Source: JAFTYR01 sp964571375 (GTDB lineage: Bacteria > Pseudomonadota > Gammaproteobacteria > Burkholderiales > Burkholderiaceae_F). Taken from it: a DNA stretch of 57,546 nucleotides. The stretch is from NCBI GenBank assembly GCA_964571375.1, contig CAZNBL010000005.1:1-57546 (forward strand). The letters are read 5' to 3'. This document shows positions 27,058-34,787 of this stretch, piece by piece. The position numbers and the translations under genes are program-made. How positions within the stretch are numbered: position 1 is the first letter of the stretch; the number at the start of each line of letters is the position of its first letter. Below the pieces are notes generated by a model. It made no database searches, was not told the DNA's origin, and saw nothing but the letters and a program-made list of their open reading frames with translations.

Positions 27058-27672
27058 TTGACTCACGCGTTTAAATTCATGCCGGGCATTACCTGGCTGA
27101 CGCGGCTTCTCGTAGGCGCCTATCCTCAGTGGATCGGCTGTCTGCCGGAAAACAAGCAGCGTATTTACTTTGCCAACCACACCAGTCACCTCGACACGAT
27201 TGTGATCTGGTCGTCGCTTCCTCAGGAACTGCGCAAGGTAACCCGTCCTGTTGCTGCACGCGATTATTGGCAGAGCGGTATCCGCAAGCGTATTGCTGTG
27301 GATGAACTCAACTGCGTGCTCGTTGACCGCCGCAGAACTGAAAAAGACGACCCCCTCGATCCGATGCGCGAAGCACTGCGCAACGGAGACTCCCTCATTA
27401 TCTTCCCCGAGGGCACACGTTCTCCGCAACCGCTGCCGGGTCCCTTCAAGAGCGGTATCTGGCGCTTAATGCGCGAGTTTCCCGAGGTTGATCTCATTCC
27501 GGTTTATCTCGAAAACCTGCACCGATCCATGCCGAAGGGAGCTCTGCTTCCGGTTCCGACCATGTGTTCCGTGCGTTTCGGTGCTCCGATGCCGCACTCT
27601 CCGGAAGATCCGAAGGAACTCTTCCTTGAGCGCGCCCGCAGCTCTGTCATTCGTTTAGCAAGGGAGCTGTAA
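27058..27672 (+). CDS. 1-acyl-sn-glycerol-3-phosphate acyltransferase family protein (PlsC-like)
   Basis: A 204-residue acyltransferase with motif NHTSHLDT (HX4D; catalytic His and Asp) and the acceptor-binding motif FPEGTRSP. The family makes phosphatidic acid from lysophosphatidic acid at the inner membrane. The start is TTG 27058, supported by GGAG 8 bases upstream (TGGAGTTTAGATTG). It ends 1 base before the next gene, so the pair is certainly one operon. The product of PlsC is the substrate of CdsA, which fits the neighbour, although that neighbour has a degenerate signature. It may be a second, specialised acyltransferase rather than the main PlsC. Confidence 0.87.
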   Translation: MTHAFKFMPGITWLTRLLVGAYPQWIGCLPENKQRIYFANHTSHLDTIVIWSSLPQELRKVTRPVAARDYWQSGIRKRIAVDELNCVLVDRRRTEKDDPLDPMREALRNGDSLIIFPEGTRSPQPLPGPFKSGIWRLMREFPEVDLIPVYLENLHRSMPKGALLPVPTMCSVRFGAPMPHSPEDPKELFLERARSSVIRLAREL

Positions 27673-27673
27673 C

Positions 27674-28624
27674 ATGAGACTCGGAATTACCAATCAGGAA
27701 GCTTTCTTCTCGATTCTTGCCGGCCTGATCATTCTGTCTGCGATCGGCACCATCATCGGCAGCTGGCTTGCCAAGCGCGCCGAAGGCAATGAAATCAGAA
27801 CCAACAGCCTGCGCATCGTCAATTCCAGAATCCGCGCCTCCTGGCCGCTGATCATTATCTTTGCCATCGCTTTTTACCTCGGCAAAGTCGCTCTGCTGTT
27901 CGTCTTTGCGCTCGCTTCTTTCTTCGCGCTTCGCGAATTCATTGCGTTTACACCGACGAGACGCCGCGACCACCTGATTCTGATCATTGCGTTCTATCTG
28001 GCAATCCCCCTGCAGTACATTCTGCTCGGAGTAGATGCAATCGGACTTTTCTCGCTCTTTATCCCGGTCTATCTCTTCCTTGCCTTGCCTGTTGTGATGG
28101 CGCTCGGTAAAGACACCGACCGATTCCTCGAACGTGTTGCCAAGGTTCAGTGGGGCATCATGATTGCAGTTTTCTGCGTCAGCCACGCTCCTGCCATCGC
28201 AACATTGGATCTGACTCGTTATCAGTCAAGCGGTCTGCTTCTGATGCTCTTTTACCTGCTGGTTCTGTACTTTGCCGATCTCTTCCAGATCATGGCAAGC
28301 GCTATCTGGGAAGGTAAGCCGACATTCAGCAATCCGTACAAGACCTACAAGGGCATTCTGATCGGCAGCGTCGGCGCACTTATTATGGGTTCCGCACTCT
28401 TCTGGCTGACCCCGTTCCGCGCCTGGCAGGCTCCTCTCATGTCGCTCGTCATCATTATTTCGGGCACATTGGGCAGCCTTGTGATGTCCTCGGTCAAGCG
28501 CTCTCTCGGAGCCAAGCGCCTCGATACAAGCTACATGCTCACCCGCGGTGCTCTCGACAAGATGGAGATGCTTTTCTTCTCCGCTCCTGTCTTCTATCAC
28601 TTCACACAGTTCTTCTTCCTCTAA
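27674..28624 (+). CDS. CdsA-like membrane protein (phosphatidate cytidylyltransferase family, altered signature)
   Basis: A 316-residue polytopic membrane protein with about eight hydrophobic segments, of the COG4589 CDP-diglyceride synthetase-like group. The C-terminal signature aligns with KRxxGxKD...HGGxLDRxD but reads KRSLGAKRLD (275-284), then TRGALDKME (290-298). The KD aspartate is Arg282, HGG is TRG, and the last Asp is Glu298. The first Asp of DRxD (Asp295) is kept. Because acidic residues of this signature bind the catalytic metals, activity may be lost or changed. It starts 1 base after plsC and is closed by a terminator. It may modulate lipid flux instead of making CDP-diacylglycerol. 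Confidence 0.72.
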   Translation: MRLGITNQEAFFSILAGLIILSAIGTIIGSWLAKRAEGNEIRTNSLRIVNSRIRASWPLIIIFAIAFYLGKVALLFVFALASFFALREFIAFTPTRRRDHLILIIAFYLAIPLQYILLGVDAIGLFSLFIPVYLFLALPVVMALGKDTDRFLERVAKVQWGIMIAVFCVSHAPAIATLDLTRYQSSGLLLMLFYLLVLYFADLFQIMASAIWEGKPTFSNPYKTYKGILIGSVGALIMGSALFWLTPFRAWQAPLMSLVIIISGTLGSLVMSSVKRSLGAKRLDTSYMLTRGALDKMEMLFFSAPVFYHFTQFFFL

Positions 28625-28637
28625 GAGAAGAATCGAT

Positions 28638-28669
28638 AAAACAGCGTCCGATCAGGGCGCTGTTTTTTT
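28638..28669 (+). terminator. Rho-independent terminator after the CdsA-like gene
   Basis: AAAACAGCG (28638-28646) pairs with CGCTGTTTT (28658-28666) and runs into a T tract. A second weaker hairpin, CTGCC/GGCAG with five T residues, follows at 28686-28713 and may insulate the next unit. Confidence 0.85.
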
Positions 28670-28721
28670 ATCTAAAAAAATAGTTCTGCCGATTTCGTTT
28701 CGGGGCAGTTTTTAGCGATAC

Positions 28722-28737
28722 ATTGAAACTGTTCAAT
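28722..28737. repeat. Inverted repeat upstream of the aroG leader
   Basis: ATTGAA and TTCAAT arms separated by ACTG, 15 bases upstream of the leader-peptide ATG. It could be a protein-binding site or the start of the leader RNA. The promoter itself is not clear to me by eye. Confidence 0.3.
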
Positions 28738-28752
28738 AAAGGAACAGTCGAT

Positions 28753-28821
28753 ATGACGAACGTGCGCATCAACTTTTTGTTTTACTTCTTTAGCTTTCCG
28801 AACATAGGCGGAAGAGCTTGA
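28753..28821 (+). CDS. Phenylalanine-rich leader peptide of the aroG attenuator
   Basis: A 22-codon frame, ATG 28753 to TGA 28819-28821, preceded by AAAGGAACAG as a ribosome-binding site. Residues 8-15 read FLFYFFSF: five Phe and one Tyr among eight residues, like the pheA and pheST leader peptides of enterobacteria. It lies between a terminator of the previous operon and a second terminator just before aroG. In this reading, scarce Phe-tRNA stalls the ribosome on the Phe codons and lets transcription proceed into aroG. The peptide itself probably has no other function. Strength of the call comes from composition, position and the RNA pairings together. Confidence 0.75.
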   Translation: MTNVRINFLFYFFSFPNIGGRA

Positions 28822-28882
28822 TGTGTACTTAATAAAAGTAAAAAGTTCAGAACCGCCGGGGCAAAACCTAAGGCGGTTTTTT
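28806..28882 (+). promoter_or_regulatory. Transcription attenuator (antiterminator/terminator) ahead of aroG
   Basis: The terminator pairs AACCGCC (28851-28857) with GGCGGTT (28872-28878), followed by TTTTTT (28877-28882). The competing segment AGGCGG (28806-28811), inside the last codons of the leader peptide, can pair with CCGCC (28853-28857) and block terminator formation. A ribosome stalled upstream on the Phe codons would leave AGGCGG free, while one reaching the stop codon would cover it. Also, AACTTTTT within the Phe-codon region (28771-28778) can pair with AAAAAGTT (28840-28847). The exact folds are inferred by eye. Confidence 0.7.
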
Positions 28883-28921
28883 AATGCTCCGGCAAATCAA
28901 AAAAAACATAGGAATCCCAAA

Positions 28922-29983
28922 ATGCAGAGCTACATGACCGACGACTTACGAATCAAAGAGATCCGCGAACTCACACCGCCCTCTCACTTGATTCGCGAGT
29001 TCCCCTGCGAAGAAGAAGCTTCGGCTACCGTTCATCACGCCAGAAGCGCGGCCGCAGATATCATCCACGGCCGAGACGACCGCTTAATGCTTATCATCGG
29101 TCCCTGCTCTATCCATGACCCCGAAGCTGCGATGGAATATGCCCGACGCTTGGCTCCGTTGCGTGAAGCCTATAAGGACGACCTCGAGATCATCATGCGC
29201 GTCTACTTCGAAAAGCCCCGTACTACCATCGGCTGGAAGGGACTTATCAACGACCCGTATCTCGATCACAGCTACACCATCAATCACGGTTTGCGCATCG
29301 CCCGTGAACTACTGCTCGAAATCAATAACCTCGGAGTCCCGGCCGCAACCGAGTACCTCGACATGATCACGCCGCAGTACATTGCCGACCTGATCGCATG
29401 GGGTGCCATCGGTGCCCGCACCACCGAAAGTCAGGTTCACCGCGAACTCTCGAGCGGTCTGTCCTGCCCGGTCGGCTTCAAGAACGGCACCGACGGTAAC
29501 GCCAAGATCGCGATCGACGCGATCAAAGCCGCTCAGCACGACCATGTATTCCTCTCGGTAACCAAGGGAGGCCACTCCGCCATCGTCGTCACCGAAGGCA
29601 ATGAAGACTGTCACGTTATCCTCAGAGGCGGCAAGGAACCGAATTATTCCGCCGACAAAGTCGCCGAAGTCTGTGCTCAGCTTGAAGCAGCAGGACTCAA
29701 GGGCAAAGTTATGGTGGACGCAAGTCACTCCAACAGCGAAAAGAAATTCAAGAGACAGCTCGACGTAGTAGCCGATATCGCCGGACAGATCGCTTCCGGA
29801 AGTGAACAAATCATGGGCGTGATGGTTGAAAGCAACCTCGTCGAAGGCAATCAGCCGATCGGCGACGGCAAAAACCTCGTCTACGGTCAGTCTGTTACCG
29901 ATGCCTGCCTCGGTTGGGAAGACAGCGAGGCTGTCATTAAAACGCTTGCAGAAGCCGTCAGAGCCCGCCGCAACGCTAAATAA
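28922..29983 (+). CDS. aroG: 3-deoxy-7-phosphoheptulonate (DAHP) synthase, AroG type
   Basis: A 353-residue class I DAHP synthase very similar along its length to Phe-sensitive AroG: DDLRIKEIRELTPP at the N-terminus, GPCSIHD, VYFEKPRTTIGWKGLINDP, AATEYLDMITPQYIADL, GARTTESQVHRELSSGLSC, DASHSNSEK and GQSVTDACLGWED. Metal and substrate ligands (Cys, His, Glu, Asp) are in place. The open frame reaches back to 28823, but that part overlaps the attenuator. ATG 28922, with AGGAAT upstream, gives the AroG N-terminus. Control is probably double: feedback by Phe on the enzyme, and Phe-codon attenuation of transcription through the leader at 28753-28882. Confidence 0.93.
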   Translation: MQSYMTDDLRIKEIRELTPPSHLIREFPCEEEASATVHHARSAAADIIHGRDDRLMLIIGPCSIHDPEAAMEYARRLAPLREAYKDDLEIIMRVYFEKPRTTIGWKGLINDPYLDHSYTINHGLRIARELLLEINNLGVPAATEYLDMITPQYIADLIAWGAIGARTTESQVHRELSSGLSCPVGFKNGTDGNAKIAIDAIKAAQHDHVFLSVTKGGHSAIVVTEGNEDCHVILRGGKEPNYSADKVAEVCAQLEAAGLKGKVMVDASHSNSEKKFKRQLDVVADIAGQIASGSEQIMGVMVESNLVEGNQPIGDGKNLVYGQSVTDACLGWEDSEAVIKTLAEAVRARRNAK

Positions 29984-30004
29984 GTCAAACTCCCGTTGAA
30001 ACGC

Positions 30005-30029
30005 AAACAGCCGCTTAAAGCGGCTGTTT
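30005..30029 (+). terminator. Terminator after aroG
   Basis: AAACAGCCGCT (30005-30015) pairs with AGCGGCTGTTT (30019-30029), the T residues being part of the stem and tail. A second hairpin, GAGGCA/TGCCTC at 30039-30058, may serve the convergent minus-strand gene. Confidence 0.75.
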
Positions 30030-30077
30030 GTGTATTCTGAGGCACCTTAAGATGCCTCTTCATCGATCGCTGGCAGA

Positions 30078-31349
30078 TTACTTGATGCCGCAGATCTTCT
30101 TGACCATCAGTTCATAGAAGTGAACACCGGCGGCCATAACGCTTTCGTCGATATCGTGATACTTCTGATGATGACCGGCTGTCAGATCGGTACCGAAGAG
30201 CATATATGTACCGATACCGCCGTGAGCCTGAACACGCTTCAAAAGAATGGTTGCGTCTTCGCTGCCGAGAGAGCCGCTCGGACGAACGACATTTTCTTTA
30301 CCGACAACAGCTGCGGCGATTTCTTCGGCAATAGCGATGGCTTCCGGATTCGGAGCGAATTCAGTTGCTTCACCCTGCAGCTTGATTTCAGCAGTACAGC
30401 CGTACATGGCAGCGGCACCGTTGATGCGTTCGCAGGCGCTTTCATACATGAAGTTATTAATTTCTTCTGTTTCGCCGCGGACTTCGAGCTGCATCTTGGC
30501 GTTCGGAGCAATCACGTTACGACCCTGACCGGCGTGCAGCGTACCGACGTTCACGGCTGTGGCGCCCTGACCGTGACGGGGAATCGCAGTAACGCTCACA
30601 GCTGCAGTTGCAGCGGCAAGCAGGGCGTTCTTACCCTGTTCGGCATAAGCACCGGCATGAGCAGCCTTACCGTGGAAGATTGCATCGATCTTCTTGGAAG
30701 CGAGGAATGTACCCGGCAGAGCAGAGATCTGACCGGTCTTCAGATGAACGCCGATATGGTTGGCAAAGAAGTAGTCGACGTCATCAAGAATGCCGCTTTC
30801 GGCCATAGAACGGGCACCGCGTACACCTTCTTCAGCCGGCTGGAAAAGCACCTTGATTGTGCCGCAGAGTTCTTCTCTGTGATCGGCAAGCCAGGAGCAT
30901 ACACCGAGACCGATGGTCTGGTGAGCGTCGTGGCCGCAGGCATGCATACAGCCTTCGTTCTGGCTGGCCCAGCCTTCTCTGAACGGACGGTGAGATTCAT
31001 CCTGAGCTTCGCCGACTTCCACGCAGTCGATATCGAAACGAATGGCAAGAACCGGACCCGGACGACCTGTCTTCAAAACGGCAACACAGCCTGTATAGCC
31101 TTCGAAGCTCTGCAATTCGATGTCGGTAACACCGTGTTCGCGAGCCTTTTCAAGGAAGTGGGCAACCTGCTCGGGGTCGCGGCCCTGAACATAATCCGGG
31201 TTGATAACCTTGGTACCGGTCAGGACTTCCAGACCCATCGGCATCAGGTGCTTGACGAGACGGGCAGTCGTGACGAATTCACACCAACCCGGTTCCGGAT
31301 ACTGATGAATCTGACGGCGCAGGGCGACCATTTCCTCAGAGGTATACAT
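30078..31349 (-). CDS. M20D-family metal-dependent amidohydrolase (AbgA/aminobenzoyl-glutamate hydrolase-like)
   Basis: A 423-residue M20D amidohydrolase. Metal-site motifs are CMHACGHDAHQT, QPAEEGVRGARSMAESG and FANHIGVH, with a dimerisation domain around IDAIFHGKAAHAGAYAEQGKNAL. The AEEGVRG...SGILDDVDY stretch resembles AbgA, subunit A of p-aminobenzoyl-glutamate hydrolase. Generic N-acyl-amino-acid amidohydrolases are the alternative. No AbgB or AbgT partner is adjacent. The protein is probably cytoplasmic (no signal peptide). It shares direction with fadD upstream but is separated from it by a hairpin. Confidence 0.85.
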   Translation of the reverse strand: MYTSEEMVALRRQIHQYPEPGWCEFVTTARLVKHLMPMGLEVLTGTKVINPDYVQGRDPEQVAHFLEKAREHGVTDIELQSFEGYTGCVAVLKTGRPGPVLAIRFDIDCVEVGEAQDESHRPFREGWASQNEGCMHACGHDAHQTIGLGVCSWLADHREELCGTIKVLFQPAEEGVRGARSMAESGILDDVDYFFANHIGVHLKTGQISALPGTFLASKKIDAIFHGKAAHAGAYAEQGKNALLAAATAAVSVTAIPRHGQGATAVNVGTLHAGQGRNVIAPNAKMQLEVRGETEEINNFMYESACERINGAAAMYGCTAEIKLQGEATEFAPNPEAIAIAEEIAAAVVGKENVVRPSGSLGSEDATILLKRVQAHGGIGTYMLFGTDLTAGHHQKYHDIDESVMAAGVHFYELMVKKICGIK

Positions 31350-31387
31350 GTTGTGCTCCTTTGATTTTTATTTCTTAAAAATGAATC

Positions 31388-31416
31388 GGGCAGCCTGCCG
31401 CAAAGCAGGACTGCCC
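31388..31416 (-). terminator. Hairpin between fadD and the M20D gene, likely fadD terminator
   Basis: On the minus strand GGGCAG-T-CCTGC pairs with GCAGG-CTGCCC (one bulged base). The T run comes only after GATTCA, so termination may be incomplete. Confidence 0.5.
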
Positions 31417-31432
31417 TTTTGTCGTTTATTTA

Positions 31433-33130
31433 TCAGACCTTTTCGACGATAGTCTTCAGTTCGCGACGAAGGATCTTGCCGACCGGTGTCTTCGGAATGG
31501 AATCGACGAAGACGATTTCCTTCGGCATCTTGTAACCGGTGAGCTGCTGACGGCAGTACTTGACCACTTCTTCCTTAGTAAGGGAAGGATCCTTTCTGAC
31601 GATCACAGCCTTGACGGTTTCGCCGGACTTGGCACTCGGCACACCGACCACACCGCATTCGAGAATCTGCGGCATGCTCTGCAGCACGCTTTCAACTTCG
31701 TTCGGGTAGACATTGAAACCGGAAACCAGAATCATGTCTTTCTGACGGTCGGTAATAGTTACGCGGCCGTTGGAGTCCATGTTGCCGATATCACCGGTTC
31801 TGAGCCAGCCGTCACGAATAACATTGGCTGTTTCTTCCGGCTTGTTCCAGTAACCGAGCATGACCTGAGGACCGCGTACGCAGATTTCACCGGTCTTGCT
31901 TTCGATTTCGCCCGGGGTAACCCAGCAGCCGACATCGCAGAAACCTTCGCCGCGGATGCTGACTTCGGTAGACGGGAACGGGAAGCCGACGGAACCGTTC
32001 CACGGAGTATTGAGCGGATTGGCAGCAACACCCGGGGAGCATTCGGTCAGACCGTAAGCTTCGATAATTTCACCCTTGGTAACTCTGAACCATTCTTCGG
32101 CAACCGGCTTCTGAACCTGAGTACCGCCGCCGACAGTGAGCTTGAGTTCGGAGAAATCGAGCTCGGAGAAGCCGGGAGTGTGAAGCAGGCCGTTAAAGAG
32201 CGTATTGACGCCGCAGATAAGCGTAAAGCGATACTTGGCACATTCTTTGACGAGACCCTTCATGTCTCTCGGGTTGGTGATCAGAACACACTGTGCACCC
32301 CACTTCAGGCAGAAGCACATCGCTGTCAGACTGAAGATGTGGTAGAGCGGCAGAGCGCTCATCACGCGTTCCTGACCCTTGACGAAGTCACGGCTTACCC
32401 ATGCGCCGGTCTGCTCAAGGTTGGCAAGAATATTGCGGTGAGTAAGCATTGCGCCCTTCGGTACACCGGTTGTACCGCCTGTGTACTGCAGGAAGGCGAT
32501 ATCGTCTCTCTTGACTTCCGGCGGATTGAACGGCAGGGAAGCACCCTTGCTCAGAGCTTCGTTGAAGGAAACGGCACCCGGAATATTGAATTCCGGAACC
32601 ATCTTCTTAACCTTCTTGAGCATGAAATTCACGAGCAGACGCTTCGGTGTGCTCAGCTGGTCACCGATCTGTGTCGTGATTACGTGTTCGACTGCGCTTT
32701 CCTTCTGTACACGCTCGAAAGTCTTGGCAAAGTTTTCGACGATAACGATAACCTTGGCACCGGAATCCTTGAGGGTACCGAGCAGTTCGCGGGATGTGTA
32801 AAGCGGATTGACGTTAACAACGATCAGACCGGCCTTCAGAACACCGAACAGTGCGATCGGGTACTGGATCAGGTTCGGCATCATCAGAGCGACACGATCG
32901 CCTTTCTTAATACCGGGAAGCGACAGAAGATAAGCGGCAAAGGCTGTGGCCTTACGGTCGAAATCTGTATAGCTGATAGTCTTGCCTAAATTTGTGAATA
33001 CAGGCAGCTTGCCGTATTCCTTACAGACCTGTTCTTCGAAGTCAGCCAAAGACTTGTAGTGGTCCGGGTCAATGTTGTGAGGAATACCCTGCGGATAGTT
33101 TTTAAGCCAGGGGAATGTTTGTTCCGTCAT
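31433..33130 (-). CDS. fadD: Long-chain acyl-CoA synthetase (FadD)
   Basis: A 565-residue AMP-forming ligase activating fatty acids to acyl-CoA at the inner membrane. It begins FPWLKNYPQGIPHNIDPDHY, as FadD proteins do, and has the P-loop YTGGTTGVPKGAMLTHRN, the A5-type motif EAYGLTECSPGVA, GWLRTGDIG, DRQKDMILVSGFNVYPNEVES and the C-terminal catalytic Lys in PKTPVGKILRREL. Length agrees with E. coli FadD (561). No other beta-oxidation gene is in the window. Its product could feed phospholipid or degradation pathways. Confidence 0.93.
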   Translation of the reverse strand: MTEQTFPWLKNYPQGIPHNIDPDHYKSLADFEEQVCKEYGKLPVFTNLGKTISYTDFDRKATAFAAYLLSLPGIKKGDRVALMMPNLIQYPIALFGVLKAGLIVVNVNPLYTSRELLGTLKDSGAKVIVIVENFAKTFERVQKESAVEHVITTQIGDQLSTPKRLLVNFMLKKVKKMVPEFNIPGAVSFNEALSKGASLPFNPPEVKRDDIAFLQYTGGTTGVPKGAMLTHRNILANLEQTGAWVSRDFVKGQERVMSALPLYHIFSLTAMCFCLKWGAQCVLITNPRDMKGLVKECAKYRFTLICGVNTLFNGLLHTPGFSELDFSELKLTVGGGTQVQKPVAEEWFRVTKGEIIEAYGLTECSPGVAANPLNTPWNGSVGFPFPSTEVSIRGEGFCDVGCWVTPGEIESKTGEICVRGPQVMLGYWNKPEETANVIRDGWLRTGDIGNMDSNGRVTITDRQKDMILVSGFNVYPNEVESVLQSMPQILECGVVGVPSAKSGETVKAVIVRKDPSLTKEEVVKYCRQQLTGYKMPKEIVFVDSIPKTPVGKILRRELKTIVEKV

Positions 33131-33216
33131 TTTTTTTCTCTTTCATTAGTGAGGAAACACCGACGCACCGGGGATGTCAGCATCCCTTCGGCAAAAATCG
33201 GCGGTCGGTCGTATCC

Positions 33217-33762
33217 TTAGCTCTGATTGGCGAGCTGAGAGATATGTTCGGCGTATTTGGTTACGTCGTCCCAATCGGTAAAGTCGATGCACATGGTCGG
33301 ATCTGTCGGGCCGTTGGTGATCTTCATGATCAGACGGATACAGTTCTTATCCACGAAATTAAGCTTCGGATAGTCGATCTTGCCGGCAAAGCACTTCAGA
33401 TCCTTCGGACGCCACGGAGAGCGCTTCAGGAAGTTCTGCATATAGCGGTTGCCTTCGACTGTGGCCTTGTACGGTGTACGGGCAACAACGGTAACGTTGA
33501 ACATAGCGTTGGGCTTGCGGTCCAGACGTGTGCAGTTATTGCGGACAAATTCAAAGACGTTCGGATGATAGGTACCGTAGACGATCGGTGTGCCGAATAC
33601 GATGAAATCCCACTTATCCCAATCAACTCCTTCGTGCAGAGCTTCTGCAACCGGCATCATTTCTGCGTGATTGCCCAGCTTGTTGAGATCTTCAACAATG
33701 CGACGAACAATCCTGGCCGTGTGTCCCATACGGGAGTAATAAATCACGAGGATGTTTTTCAT
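33217..33762 (-). CDS. hemG: Menaquinone-dependent protoporphyrinogen IX oxidase HemG
   Basis: A 181-residue long-chain flavodoxin-like protein, exactly the length of E. coli HemG. It has the FMN phosphate loop YSRMGHTAR, GTPIVYGTYHPNVFEFV, VARTPYKATVEGNRYMQNFL, the HemG-specific insert with WRPKDLKCFAGKIDYPK, and IRLIMKITNGPTD. It oxidises protoporphyrinogen IX to protoporphyrin IX and passes electrons to quinone. The frame stays open upstream to 33876, but ATG 33762 has GGAG 5 bases upstream and gives the family N-terminus. HemG is best known from Gammaproteobacteria. Many other Gram-negatives use HemJ or HemY. Confidence 0.9.
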   Translation of the reverse strand: MKNILVIYYSRMGHTARIVRRIVEDLNKLGNHAEMMPVAEALHEGVDWDKWDFIVFGTPIVYGTYHPNVFEFVRNNCTRLDRKPNAMFNVTVVARTPYKATVEGNRYMQNFLKRSPWRPKDLKCFAGKIDYPKLNFVDKNCIRLIMKITNGPTDPTMCIDFTDWDDVTKYAEHISQLANQS

Positions 33763-34100
33763 TTTTTCTCCAATCTTTGGATTGAGTCCGCCGTGACCGC
33801 TGTGTTCAGCGAACCAATCCCAACCAATAGGATACTGCAGCTGCCGGCAAGACAGAATATTTTTTGATTTTAACAAACATGACCGACAAGCTATATAGAA
33901 ATAAGGTTTTGTTCCTCAGAAAACTCCTATAGGCCTGAATCGGCAGAAATCTCCGAATACTTCTCAAGGACAAAACCCTCGGATTTCCGTAGCAATTTCA
34001 CACCTGTCAGTAAGTCAAAAAACTTGGTAGAGCCCTATTTTTCTTGTAAAATTAAAAAATTGCCTTTGGGCGCATAAAAGAGATTTTTCACTTTACATAT
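33763..34100. other. Divergent hemG-infA intergenic region (338 bases)
   Basis: No convincing gene. It carries the infA promoter (34024-34052) on the plus side and presumably a hemG promoter on the minus side that I cannot place. GGTTTTGTTCC (33905-33915) and GGACAAAACC (33968-33977) form a long-range inverted repeat with one bulge, enclosing about 50 bases. This could fold in an RNA or mark a regulatory site. Confidence 0.4.
34024..34052 (+). promoter_or_regulatory. Sigma-70 type promoter for infA
   Basis: TTGGTA (34024-34029), a 17-base spacer, and TAAAAT (34047-34052). The predicted start is about 42 bases before the infA ATG. Confidence 0.6.
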
Positions 34101-34358
34101 ATGGCAAAAGAAGATTTGATCGAAATGAGCGGCACAGTCAGCGAAGTTCTCCCTGACGCCCGTTATCGCGTTGTCCTTGAAAACGGACATGAGCTGATTG
34201 CATACACCAACGGTAAAATGCGCAAGCACCACATCCGCATTTTGGCCGGCGATAAAGTTTCGCTCGAGCTCTCTCCCTACGATCTGAGCAAGGGTCGCAT
34301 CACCTTCCGCCACATCGAAGGTCGCCCGGCTCCCGCCCCGGCAGCTCGTCGCAAATAA
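34101..34358 (+). CDS. infA: Translation initiation factor IF-1
   Basis: An 85-residue IF-1 with the single S1/OB fold: MAKEDLIEMSGTVSEVLPDARYRV, NGHELIAYTNGKMRKHHIRILAGDKV and SPYDLSKGRITFRH. It blocks the ribosomal A site during initiation with IF-2 and IF-3. It is longer than the usual 72 residues because of an Ala/Pro/Arg tail (GRPAPAPAARRK). Tailed, stand-alone copies are seen in Betaproteobacteria, which often carry a second infA in the ribosomal protein cluster. The nearest purine-rich site (AGAGA) is about 18 bases from the ATG, so the Shine-Dalgarno is weak. A terminator follows at once, so it is monocistronic. Confidence 0.95.
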   Translation: MAKEDLIEMSGTVSEVLPDARYRVVLENGHELIAYTNGKMRKHHIRILAGDKVSLELSPYDLSKGRITFRHIEGRPAPAPAARRK

Positions 34359-34362
34359 TTCA

Positions 34363-34397
34363 AAGAAAAACCGCCTTTCAGGCGGTTTTTCTTTTTT
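34363..34397. terminator. Bidirectional terminator between infA and the S4 gene
   Basis: AAAAACCGCC (34366-34375) pairs with GGCGGTTTTT (34381-34390), with A and T tracts on either side, so it works for both converging genes. Confidence 0.88.
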
Positions 34398-34614
34398 ATG
34401 CTTCGACTCGGACAGTCATGTCGGCAGCTTTGATCACCTGACCGGCACGGACCTTTGCGCCTCGCATGGTGCAGATTTTTCCGTCTACATAAACACAGCC
34501 TTCCTGAATCATGATCTTGGCCTGACCGCCTGTATCGGTCACGCCGGCAGCCTTAAGCGCATCGCCCAGGCGGATATATTCTTCATTGCCGAGTTTCAGA
34601 ACCTGTTCACTCAC
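34396..34614 (-). CDS. Small S4-domain RNA-binding protein (YbcJ-like)
   Basis: A 72-residue protein that is almost only an S4 RNA-binding fold: EYIRLGDALKAAGVTDTGGQAKIMIQEGCVYVDGKICTMRGAKVRAGQVI, the pattern of COG2501 (YbcJ/RlbA). These small proteins bind structured RNA and may act in ribosome assembly, but no precise role is fixed. The frame opens at 34644, yet GTG 34614 has AAGGA 7-8 bases upstream (AAAGGAAAATAAAGTG) and gives the family length. It converges with infA. Confidence 0.82.
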   Translation of the reverse strand: MSEQVLKLGNEEYIRLGDALKAAGVTDTGGQAKIMIQEGCVYVDGKICTMRGAKVRAGQVIKAADMTVRVEA

Positions 34615-34787
34615 TTTATTTTCCTTTGATTCGTTAAGCGGCAAAGCCGCCCGATGCTGTCTATTCTAGTGCATTACACCTCGTCTGCTAGAGCAAAACA
34701 CGGATTGCAAAAACTACGCCCGAGTTAAAAAATGTCGAATACATTGCCTAGAATTAAATAACATCAATAATCATAGGAGTCACACCG

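Noticed and set aside
28823..28921. Upstream extension of the aroG reading frame
   Set aside because: It runs through the attenuator terminator and does not align with AroG. ATG 28922 has a proper Shine-Dalgarno.
30120..31364. 414-codon open frame opposite the M20D gene
   Set aside because: It is antisense to an intact amidohydrolase, with no domain or start signal.
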